A stretch of DNA of 10,852 nucleotides, taken from an uncultured bacterium (GTDB taxonomy: Bacteria; Cyanobacteriota; Vampirovibrionia; Gastranaerophilales; Gastranaerophilaceae). The notes beneath the pieces were generated by a model that was not told where the DNA came from, made no database searches, and saw nothing but the letters and a program-made list of their open reading frames with translations. The stretch lies in contig CAMHDG010000026.1 of the NCBI GenBank assembly GCA_946183815.1, forward strand, positions 1-10,852, given 5' to 3'. The position numbers were made by a program, and so were the translations under genes. Of the stretch, positions 1 through 5,628 are shown piece after piece; the first letter of the stretch is position 1; each line of letters starts with the position of its first letter.

Positions 1-43
1 ATCCATATTACAATTTTATCATAATTTTTTATTTTATTTAGGT

Positions 44-49
44 TATAAT
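44..49 (+). promoter_or_regulatory. Candidate -10 box for the alcohol dehydrogenase gene
   Basis: A perfect TATAAT lies about 35 bases before the ATG at 85, which would give a leader of roughly 28 bases carrying a good Shine-Dalgarno. No convincing -35 hexamer is visible 16-18 bases upstream in the T-rich stretch 15-40, so the promoter rests on the -10 box and its position alone. Bases 1-43 hold no gene. Confidence 0.4.
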
Positions 50-84
50 TTATGTAGTGTTTATATTTGAAAGGAGAGCATACT

Positions 85-1284
85 ATGTGGGAAAAAGATC
101 AGAATATTAATGAAGTAAGAGAGATTAGAACCCGTACAAATGTCTATTTTGGTTGTGGTGCTATTCATAAAATTGAGGATATTGCAAAAGATTTATCGTC
201 AAAAGGGATTGATAAAGTTATAGTAATGTCCGGCAGAAACGCATACAAATCAACAGGTGCTTGGGATGTTGTTGAAAAGGCACTAAAAGCAAATAATATT
301 GGTTATATAAATTATGATAAAGTTACGCCAAACCCAACTACTGATGCTATTGATGAAGCAACAAAAATGGCAAAAGATTTTGGAGCGAAAGGGGTTATTA
401 CAATAGGTGGAGGTTCACCTACTGATGCAGGTAAATCTGTTGCTATATTGCTTGAATATCCTGACAAAACAGGTGCAGATTTGTATGAGTTTAAATTTAA
501 CGCCGAAAAGGCAGTGCCTATTGTTGCAATAAATCTTACTCATGGTACAGGCTCTGAAACAAACAGATTTGCCGTTGCAACTATATTAGAAAAAAATTAT
601 AAGCCTGCTATTGCGTACGACTGTATTTATCCGACATACGCTATTGATGACCCTGATTTAATGAAAGGTTTATCTCCAAAACAAACAAGATATGTATCAA
701 TAGATGCGGTAAACCACGTAATAGAGGCAGCAACATCAAAAGTTGCATCACCATATACAACGACTCTTGCAAGAGAGGTTATAGAGATGGTCGCAAAATA
801 CTTGCCAAAAGCAATATCAAACCCTAATGACAGAGAGGCAAGATATTACCTTTGTTATGCGGCAATGATGGGTGGTGTATGTTTTGATAACGGTTTATTA
901 CATTATACTCACGCTCTTGAGCATCCGTTGAGTGCGATGAAACCAGATTTTTCTCACGGACTGGGGCTTGCAATATTGTTACCTGCGGTTATTAAAAATA
1001 TTTATAGCGCAAAGGCAGATACTTTGGCTTATATTCTTGAACCAATCGTTAAAGGTCTTAAGGCTGACCCTTCAGATGCAAATAAAGCATCAGATGGCGT
1101 TTATGCATGGTTAAAATCAGTCGATGTTCCAAATAAACTAAAGGATGAAGGCTTTACTGAAAGTGATGTTGAAAAATTAACAGAACTTGCGTTTACAACT
1201 CCATCTCTTGACGGTTTGTTAGGTATTGCACCAACGGAGGCAACAAGAGAGGCTGTTTCAACTATTTACAGAGAATCATTGTAA
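85..1284 (+). CDS. Iron-containing (group III) alcohol dehydrogenase
   Basis: Cytoplasmic NAD(P)-dependent, Fe(II)-type alcohol dehydrogenase, expected to interconvert an aldehyde and an alcohol during fermentation. The substrate cannot be read from sequence. The ATG at 85 is chosen because AAGGAGAG (71-78) sits 6 bases before it; an in-frame TTG at 67 lies upstream of that site and would be wrong. The protein is 399 residues, normal for the family. The nucleotide-binding signature GGGSPTDAGKS is at about 108-118. The expected metal ligands are present: D207 and H211 in SIDAVNH, H280 in HALEHPLS and H291 in SHG. The N-terminal 'RTNVYFGCGAI' fits the usual opening strand. A strong hairpin terminator follows 8 bases after the stop, so it is probably a single-gene transcript, with possible read-through into the next gene. 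The family is certain; the physiological role is inferred. Confidence 0.93.
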   Translation: MWEKDQNINEVREIRTRTNVYFGCGAIHKIEDIAKDLSSKGIDKVIVMSGRNAYKSTGAWDVVEKALKANNIGYINYDKVTPNPTTDAIDEATKMAKDFGAKGVITIGGGSPTDAGKSVAILLEYPDKTGADLYEFKFNAEKAVPIVAINLTHGTGSETNRFAVATILEKNYKPAIAYDCIYPTYAIDDPDLMKGLSPKQTRYVSIDAVNHVIEAATSKVASPYTTTLAREVIEMVAKYLPKAISNPNDREARYYLCYAAMMGGVCFDNGLLHYTHALEHPLSAMKPDFSHGLGLAILLPAVIKNIYSAKADTLAYILEPIVKGLKADPSDANKASDGVYAWLKSVDVPNKLKDEGFTESDVEKLTELAFTTPSLDGLLGIAPTEATREAVSTIYRESL

Positions 1285-1292
1285 TTTTGTTT

Positions 1293-1328
1293 ATAAAACG
1301 GGATAGATTTTCTGTCCCGTTTTATTTT
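1293..1328 (+). terminator. Rho-independent terminator after the alcohol dehydrogenase gene
   Basis: A near-perfect hairpin pairs about 1293-1307 with 1311-1325 around a TTT loop. Its core is AAACGGGATAGA against TCTGTCCCGTTT with one G-T pair, and it is followed by TATTTT. The T tract ends directly at the Shine-Dalgarno (1329-1334) of the next gene, leaving no room for a separate promoter in between. Confidence 0.85.
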
Positions 1329-1337
1329 GGAGGGAAT

Positions 1338-2108
1338 ATGAAAATTCATCAAATAAGAAGTGCCACAATAATTGTGACGTATAATAACAAGAGATTTATC
1401 ATTGACCCGTGGTTCATGCCAAAAGATTATATGGAGGGCTTTGAAACAGGTTTAAATTCTGATATTAGGCAACCAAGAGTTGAGTTGCCATCAGATTTTG
1501 ATGTTAATAACCTAAATTTAGACGCTATTATTTTAACCCATTTTCACCCTGACCACTGGGATGAGTTCGCTCAAAAATCGCTTGATAAAGACTTGCCGTT
1601 TTTTGTTCAGAACGAGTTTGACCGAGATATTATAAAATCTCAAGGTTTTTCTGATGTGCGAATTATGTCTGAAAATGGGACAGATTTTGACGGAATTACG
1701 CTATACAGAACAGATTGTCAGCACGGCAGGAGAGAGGTCATAGAACCTGTTTGCAGACAGGTTGGGATGCCATACGATGCAAGTGGTGTAGTATTCAGAG
1801 CAGCAAATGAAAAAACACTCTATGTTGCAGGCGATACTATTTGGTGCGATGAGCCCCAAAATGCTATTGATAAATATAGTCCGGAGGTTATCGTTATTAA
1901 TTCGTGCGGTGCTACGGTAAAGATTGGAGAAAGACTCATTATGGATATCGATGATGTAAAGGCAATATCCGATTATGCAAAAAATTCCCTTATTATCGCA
2001 AGCCACATGGATACAGTAAGCCATTTAACAGTGACAAGAGAAGATATAAAATCACTTAATCTGAAAAATGTTATTGTTCCTGACGACAATGAGGTTTTAA
2101 CATTTTAA
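1338..2108 (+). CDS. MBL-fold metallo-hydrolase, UlaG-like (COG2220 type)
   Basis: Predicted cytoplasmic metal-dependent hydrolase of 256 residues. The start is the ATG at 1338, preceded by GGAGGG (1329-1334); a longer reading from 1287 would run through the terminator hairpin and is rejected. The metal-binding set is complete: HFHPDH at 68-73, H129 in CQHG, D166 in VAGDT and H223 in ASHMD. The opening 'IRSATIIVTYNNKRFIIDPW' is typical of the UlaG-like branch, in which a beta hairpin leads into an 'IDP' strand. Members act on varied substrates (UlaG is an ascorbate-6-phosphate lactonase), so the substrate here is unknown. It lacks a visible promoter of its own and may depend on read-through from the alcohol dehydrogenase gene or on a promoter inside that gene. 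It ends in a shared convergent terminator. No signal peptide is visible. Confidence 0.85.
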   Translation: MKIHQIRSATIIVTYNNKRFIIDPWFMPKDYMEGFETGLNSDIRQPRVELPSDFDVNNLNLDAIILTHFHPDHWDEFAQKSLDKDLPFFVQNEFDRDIIKSQGFSDVRIMSENGTDFDGITLYRTDCQHGRREVIEPVCRQVGMPYDASGVVFRAANEKTLYVAGDTIWCDEPQNAIDKYSPEVIVINSCGATVKIGERLIMDIDDVKAISDYAKNSLIIASHMDTVSHLTVTREDIKSLNLKNVIVPDDNEVLTF

Positions 2109-2114
2109 TTATTT

Positions 2115-2183
2115 AAAAAGCGGGTGTCAAAAAAGTCAAATTTGTTTTTAATAAAAATTTTGATTTTTTATCACCCGCTTTTT
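2115..2183. terminator. Long bidirectional terminator between convergent genes
   Basis: The outer stem AAAAAGCGGGTG (2115-2126) pairs exactly with CACCCGCTTTTT (2172-2183). Pairing continues inward through AAAAAA/TTTTTT (2129-2134 with 2164-2169), TCAAA/TTTGA (2136-2140 with 2159-2163) and a terminal TTTTT/AAAAA stem (2145-2149 with 2153-2157). The outer A and T runs supply a U tract in both directions, so it can end both the hydrolase transcript (+) and the NifX-like transcript (-). Confidence 0.85.
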
Positions 2184-2195
2184 GTGAATTATTTA

Positions 2196-2804
2196 TTAGT
2201 GATGGCAGTGATATCCCTCTCCGCCATGTCCATGACAATGTCCGTGACCGCCCCCGCAGGAGTTTTCACCGCTTACAAGCGTTTTATTGAGATAGGAATC
2301 AACAATTTCTTTAATCGGTAATTCAGGACAGCCTGCAACAACTTGTACCCCGTTTTGAGCAAATATCATCATAGGACGTCCGCCCATTCCTCCTGCCAAA
2401 ACAACATTTGTACCCTGCTCTGCTATCCAACTTGCACTTTGACAAGATATTCCTTCTTCAGGTACTTTTTCTTCAAGATTTAAGATTTCTTTTGTATCCA
2501 TATTTACATCCGCAAATGTGAATGAGTCACAATGCCCAAAATGAGCACACAATTTTCCGTCTGATGTAGGAATTGCTATTTTCATATTTTTTTCTCCTCT
2601 TTGTTTATCTATATTATTCTGTAAAAGAATTGCACTCTCTAAAGCCTCTGTATCAGTCATATTATGACTAATTGCATAATTTTTTAAGATATTTAAAATA
2701 TTTTCATTAATTCTTCTATTGAACGGAACTTTTTTTAAACAAGTCTTTTTTCTACCTGCTTGCTCACGTTTCCCGCCCCAACTGTATTGTTTACAACATC
2801 TCAT
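2196..2804 (-). CDS. NifX/NifB-C-like cluster-binding protein with N-terminal DNA-binding-like extension
   Basis: The C-terminal 129 residues (from an internal ATG at 2585) are a dinitrogenase iron-molybdenum cofactor-type domain (NifX/NafY/NifB-C, COG1433). It opens MKIAIPTSDGKLCAHFGHCD, carries a glycine-rich LAGGMGGRP and ends in a tail of about 20 residues very rich in His, Cys and Gly, likely metal-binding. No nitrogenase genes are nearby, so a role in Fe-S or metal handling is more likely than nitrogen fixation. The N-terminal 73 residues contain WGGKREQAGRKK followed by a basic strand and two helices (about 28-60), resembling small ribbon-helix-helix-type DNA-binding proteins. Both parts share one frame with no stop between them. 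AGAGGAG lies 8 bases before the internal ATG, so a short free NifX-like protein may also be made. A near-consensus promoter sits just upstream of 2804. The long-form start has no Shine-Dalgarno and would be essentially leaderless. Confidence 0.8.
   Translation of the reverse strand: MRCCKQYSWGGKREQAGRKKTCLKKVPFNRRINENILNILKNYAISHNMTDTEALESAILLQNNIDKQRGEKNMKIAIPTSDGKLCAHFGHCDSFTFADVNMDTKEILNLEEKVPEEGISCQSASWIAEQGTNVVLAGGMGGRPMMIFAQNGVQVVAGCPELPIKEIVDSYLNKTLVSGENSCGGGHGHCHGHGGEGYHCHH
2585..2600 (-). promoter_or_regulatory. Internal Shine-Dalgarno and ATG inside the NifX-like reading frame
   Basis: On the minus strand AGAGGAG (2600-2594) is followed after 8 bases by ATG (2585-2583), exactly where the NifX-like domain begins (MKIAIP). 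The Shine-Dalgarno is itself read as codons of the upstream domain. It is much stronger than any site near 2804, so this start is likely used, alone or alongside the longer form. Confidence 0.7.
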
Positions 2805-2810
2805 AGTTTA

Positions 2811-2838
2811 AGTATACTAAAAAATTTGATTTTGTCAA
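2811..2838 (-). promoter_or_regulatory. Sigma70-type promoter for the NifX-like gene
   Basis: On the minus strand TTGACA (2838-2833) is separated by 16 bases from TATACT (2816-2811), the best promoter match in the window. Transcription would begin around 2804, which is the first base of the long-form ATG. The transcript would then be leaderless for the 202-residue form, or carry a leader of about 220 bases for the short form starting at 2585. Confidence 0.75.
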
Positions 2839-2872
2839 TACATAATCAAGTTATATTTCAATTACTTTAAAA

Positions 2873-3787
2873 CTATGCCCAACGATAGTCAGGGGTAGTT
2901 GTATCTATATTAAATTCGGCATTTTTACCTGAAATATGGAATGGGATAAACGCTTCTATCTCTTCTCTTTTAGTTTCATAATCAAACTTTTTATCCCCTA
3001 TAACCAAAACATCTTTATCAATAGTTCTTCTTGGAGAGAAATCGCCTCTTTGCTTAATAACTGAAAGTCTTGGGACATCAACCTTTGCAACAACAACAGG
3101 GGTTGATGCCTTATTTGTTCCGTTCTTTGCCACTGATGCAGATACATCATAGATAGAACTCACTGACATAAATTCTGTACTTTTTCTTCCTCTTATAACA
3201 TCTTCTATTCTGGAAAACACGTTCAAAACAGGTTCACATACTCCAGAAAGATAATAATTCAAAATATCAGACACATTCTCTTTTTTGTCACATATTTTAG
3301 GGTATATTCCGTCTTTTTTTAAGGTATCTATAACCTCCTTAGAGTCCTGTGCATACAAACCACGATAAACAGTTTCAGTACCTAAATGGTCAGAGAACTG
3401 TTTTCGTAACTCAAAAGGGGATAATTTCGATGTATCCACCTGTTTTTCCTTTACAAATTGCGTAAGTTCCTCAATATGAGCCGTAACCTCAGGATCTACG
3501 AGAAGAACCCTGTGTTTTTTATCAATATTACTCTCGGACAACATTGAGTCATATTTTGGTAATTTTCTGCGATAAATTCTTGATAAAATAGAATCAAGTT
3601 TTTTCTCGTTAGAAGATAAATACTTATAGAAAACAGGGTTATCAAAAGGCGATATTTGTTTTTCAAAGTAATCAGAACAAAGACTCTCTTTCACAGATTT
3701 AAGATTTAAACGTGACGGGGTAGCCGTAAAACTAACCTTGTTACGACAAATCGGGGTAAAATTTTGATTACTATTGATACATATCAT
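2873..3787 (-). CDS. Putative ADP-ribosyltransferase (R-S-E class)
   Basis: This 304-residue protein carries no family I recognise by overall sequence, but its second half shows the three ordered motifs of R-S-E (cholera/ecto-ART type) mono-ADP-ribosyltransferases. They are VYRGL (R142), F-M-S-V-S with S208 and S210 followed by helix-like DVSASVA, and REEIEAFIPFHI, giving E276-x-E278 on a hydrophobic strand with the expected following proline. Enzymes of this type split NAD+ and attach ADP-ribose to a protein, nucleic acid or small molecule; the target here is unknown. Residues 30-135 look helical. There is no signal peptide or transmembrane helix, but the first 25 residues carry 'NFTP...VSFTA', which resembles short N-terminal tags I associate with Gastranaerophilales orphan proteins. 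No Shine-Dalgarno precedes the ATG at 3787. It lies 52 bases after the orphan hydrophobic gene and may be co-transcribed with it. It could be a toxin, effector or internal regulator. The ART call is motif-based inference. Confidence 0.6.
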   Translation of the reverse strand: MICINSNQNFTPICRNKVSFTATPSRLNLKSVKESLCSDYFEKQISPFDNPVFYKYLSSNEKKLDSILSRIYRRKLPKYDSMLSESNIDKKHRVLLVDPEVTAHIEELTQFVKEKQVDTSKLSPFELRKQFSDHLGTETVYRGLYAQDSKEVIDTLKKDGIYPKICDKKENVSDILNYYLSGVCEPVLNVFSRIEDVIRGRKSTEFMSVSSIYDVSASVAKNGTNKASTPVVVAKVDVPRLSVIKQRGDFSPRRTIDKDVLVIGDKKFDYETKREEIEAFIPFHISGKNAEFNIDTTTPDYRWA

Positions 3788-3839
3788 ATTTGATTAAACA
3801 ACCGTAAAAATTTTTTTTGACATAAATAACAGTATAAAC

Positions 3840-4538
3840 TTATCCGACATTAAATATATGCGCACCGTCATAACCAACGGTCGGATGTTCCAGTGCATAC
3901 TGTTTTGCAGTGGTTCTATCAGCAAGAGCCTGACCTGCTTTTTCACCTAGAGAGAACATTGAGCAAGAAGTTGCAATGAAACCTAATGCTTTAACTAATC
4001 CTGTAAATTTACCCAGAGGTAATTTTGACAACACCTTATTATTCTTTGCAAAAGTTTTTAAACCTTTTGCAACCATATCAAGCGGTTTTATTTGAGTATA
4101 TTTTGCAGTTTTTCCACCTAAACCGAACAAATGTTTATACCCCCACTCACCTGCAAGCATAAAGGTCAAAGCACCACCCTCTTTTATACTTGCAGACTTT
4201 TTATCATCTGCACTCGCTGCCCTTACTATCCCCGCACCAATCAATATAGGATTAATCAACTTTTCTGCAAAGAAATTTACCCCTTTACACAAACCGTCAA
4301 AAACCTTGCTTGCACATCTTGCACTATGAATACCCTCGGAAACTGTTTTTAATTTTCCTGCAATTTTTCCAGTTTTAGTTTTTGCTAAATCTAAAACGTC
4401 ACTTGCGGCATTTTTCAACTGCAAACCTGCTACGACAGCACGTTCCTTACGGTCTGCCCTGAAAGTATTATTCGCTTTATCTGTATTCATTACCCCAAAA
4501 ATAACGTAACGAATAGGATCAGCCCAAATTGCAGTCAA
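3840..4538 (-). CDS. Unrecognised Gly/Ala-rich protein with hydrophobic segments
   Basis: I do not recognise this 232-residue protein. It starts at a TTG (4538), supported by AAAGGTG 7 bases upstream; the nearest ATG upstream is out of frame and soon stops, and the internal M17 has only a weak, too-close GGGGT. Residues 18-70 are basic and probably helical (ADRKERAVVAGLQLKNAA). Three apolar stretches follow: about 93-108 (KLINPILIGAGIVRAA), 120-140 (GGALTFMLAGEWGYKHLFGL) and 175-200 (LGKFTGLVKALGFIATSCS). They are short and glycine-rich, compatible with hairpin-like membrane insertion or a soluble helical bundle. It has no signal peptide, and no catalytic motif stands out. It lies directly upstream of the putative ADP-ribosyltransferase in the same direction, so a partner, delivery or immunity role is possible but unproven. 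Codon use matches its neighbours. It is probably a lineage-restricted gene. Confidence 0.7.
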   Translation of the reverse strand: MTAIWADPIRYVIFGVMNTDKANNTFRADRKERAVVAGLQLKNAASDVLDLAKTKTGKIAGKLKTVSEGIHSARCASKVFDGLCKGVNFFAEKLINPILIGAGIVRAASADDKKSASIKEGGALTFMLAGEWGYKHLFGLGGKTAKYTQIKPLDMVAKGLKTFAKNNKVLSKLPLGKFTGLVKALGFIATSCSMFSLGEKAGQALADRTTAKQYALEHPTVGYDGAHIFNVG

Positions 4539-4626
4539 TATAAAACACCTTTACCATATAATACACACATATTTTATAAGTAAAGTTTTTAGAACTTTTT
4601 GCTATTTATTACATTTTTGTTACATT

Positions 4627-5532
4627 TTATATAAGTGAAAAATTTGATATTCCTGTTGTTATCATTGCAATTTCAAATTTATCAGCCTGCTTCAAAACGT
4701 CAGGAGTAACCCCCGGTTGAATAATCAAAGATATTCTGTTTTGAACAGCAACATTCAAATCGTGCACAGTCAAAGGAACATCTGTTGCAAGAACAGCCTC
4801 TTTTGCCTGCTCGCAAGATTTATCCAGCGCATATTCAAAAGCAGGAGTCTGCAATCCCTGTGCTATTCCCGAGGTTTTAAAATCTTTCGCTACAACAACA
4901 CCTGCACTTTTTATATATTTTGTTATCTTCCATGCAAATATAGCGTCTTCTATTTGCTCCACTGATGGTTTTATCTTTGAAACAACTTTAAAAGAATCTT
5001 TATCCAACTCTTTTTTATTCTTTTCCTGAACAACTGTACCCAGAGGAGTAACAACAATTTCTTCCGTTAAATAGTTCTTGTACTCATTCAATGGAGTGTT
5101 TAATTTTACATATTTTATATTTTTAGAATCTAAATAATTTTCTGCATCCGCACTAAAATCAGGAGCAACTATAACATGTTGAGAGGTTAATAATCTGACC
5201 AAATCAACTTCCGCCGTCTTTGTTATAGCAACGACTCCACAAATTGAATCAATCGGGTTGCAGTCAACAGCCTTTTGAAAGGAATCAAACATTGTTGAAC
5301 CCAGTGCAACACCTGTTAAGGTATTATTCTTTACCAGAACAGTTGCGCAAACATCATAAAACTCTGAAGCAACATTCAGTGCAAGTGTTATATTTAAAAT
5401 ATCAGAGTAAGTCAATTCAGAAGACGACCGGTAATCTACCATATCATGCGACCGATATAATTTTGCACTCTGACTGATAGTTGCTCCGGCACTCAAATCT
5501 TTTATAACCTCTAATTTTATTGTATCTTCCAT
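4627..5532 (-). CDS. Degenerate AICAR transformylase-like protein (PurH C-terminal domain homologue)
   Basis: This 301-residue protein aligns with the formyltransferase half of PurH: 'ELTYSDILNITLAL' matches KELSYNNILDLDAAL, 'VLVKNN..TGVALG' matches VVKHTNPCGVA, 'FKVVSKIKPS...AFAWKITKYIKSA.VVVAKD' matches the WKVVTK...FAWKV.KHVKSNAIVLAKD block, and 'IIQPG' and 'MITTG..NF' match the C-terminal IQPG and TGxRHF. The IMP cyclohydrolase half is absent. Key positions are altered: the RYGENPHQ segment is missing, the catalytic Lys-His pair reads K68-N69, KSN reads K208-S209-A210, and the final RHFRH reads S296-N297-F298. It is therefore unlikely to formylate AICAR in the standard way and may be a ligand-binding or regulatory relative, or have a new activity. 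The frame is intact, so it is not an obvious pseudogene. The ATG at 5532 has AAGGAA upstream. Homology is well supported; function is unknown. Confidence 0.75.
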   Translation of the reverse strand: MEDTIKLEVIKDLSAGATISQSAKLYRSHDMVDYRSSSELTYSDILNITLALNVASEFYDVCATVLVKNNTLTGVALGSTMFDSFQKAVDCNPIDSICGVVAITKTAEVDLVRLLTSQHVIVAPDFSADAENYLDSKNIKYVKLNTPLNEYKNYLTEEIVVTPLGTVVQEKNKKELDKDSFKVVSKIKPSVEQIEDAIFAWKITKYIKSAGVVVAKDFKTSGIAQGLQTPAFEYALDKSCEQAKEAVLATDVPLTVHDLNVAVQNRISLIIQPGVTPDVLKQADKFEIAMITTGISNFSLI

Positions 5533-5573
5533 TTATATTTCCTTTTTTATTTCATAACTATTTAGTCTGTTAA

Positions 5574-5586
5574 GGCAAATTTTGCC
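5574..5586. repeat. Short perfect palindrome upstream of the PurH-like gene
   Basis: GGCAAA-T-TTTGCC is a perfect 6-1-6 inverted repeat, 42 bases before the PurH-like ATG and 42 bases past the PBP stop. No T tract follows on either strand, so a terminator is unlikely. An operator for the PurH-like gene is possible. Confidence 0.4.
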
Positions 5587-5598
5587 AAAAGTTACCTC

Positions 5599-5628
5599 AA
5601 TTTACCCTAATTTACCCTAATTTACCCC
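5599..5628. repeat. Three tandem 10-bp repeats at the end of the PBP gene
   Basis: AATTTACCCT occurs at 5599-5608 and 5609-5618 and, with one change at its last base, at 5619-5628. A more decayed copy (AGTTACCTC) precedes them. The last copy reaches the first base of the PBP stop triplet (5628-5630), so the array marks the junction between the PBP gene and the following intergenic region. The 10-bp period equals about one helical turn. Confidence 0.8.

Noticed and set aside
67..84. TTG-initiated upstream extension of the alcohol dehydrogenase
   Set aside because: It would include the Shine-Dalgarno AAGGAGAG (71-78) as coding sequence; the ATG at 85 is ideally spaced from it.
1287..1337. Upstream extension of the MBL-fold gene
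   Set aside because: It would translate the terminator hairpin and the GGAGGG site; the family's usual N-terminus begins at the ATG at 1338.
1701..2024. Minus-strand open frame of about 107 codons
   Set aside because: It lies entirely opposite the MBL-fold gene, which has a complete metal site; the encoded sequence is Ile/Cys-rich with no recognisable motif.
2124..2321. Plus-strand open frame of 65 codons
   Set aside because: It starts inside the bidirectional terminator and runs opposite the conserved C-terminus of the NifX-like gene.
2196..2804. Nitrogen-fixation gene reading of the NifX-like protein
   Set aside because: COG1433 domains occur widely in non-fixing anaerobes and no other nif gene is present in the window.
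3832..3837. TATACT as -10 box of the ART-like gene
   Set aside because: No -35 match at 16-18 bases upstream; the hexamer alone in AT-rich DNA is weak evidence.
4582..4598. AAAGTT-TTTAG-AACTTT hairpin as terminator of the PurH-like gene
   Set aside because: The stem is only 6 bp, AT-rich, and on the minus strand no U tract follows; the T run is on the strand without a gene.
4131..4965. Plus-strand open frames at 4131-4352 and 4717-4965
   Set aside because: They are antisense to the orphan gene and the PurH-like gene, have no ribosome binding site, and have Cys/Phe-rich shadow composition.
5244..5477. Plus-strand open frame of 77 codons
   Set aside because: It is antisense to the conserved N-terminal part of the PurH-like gene; no motif.
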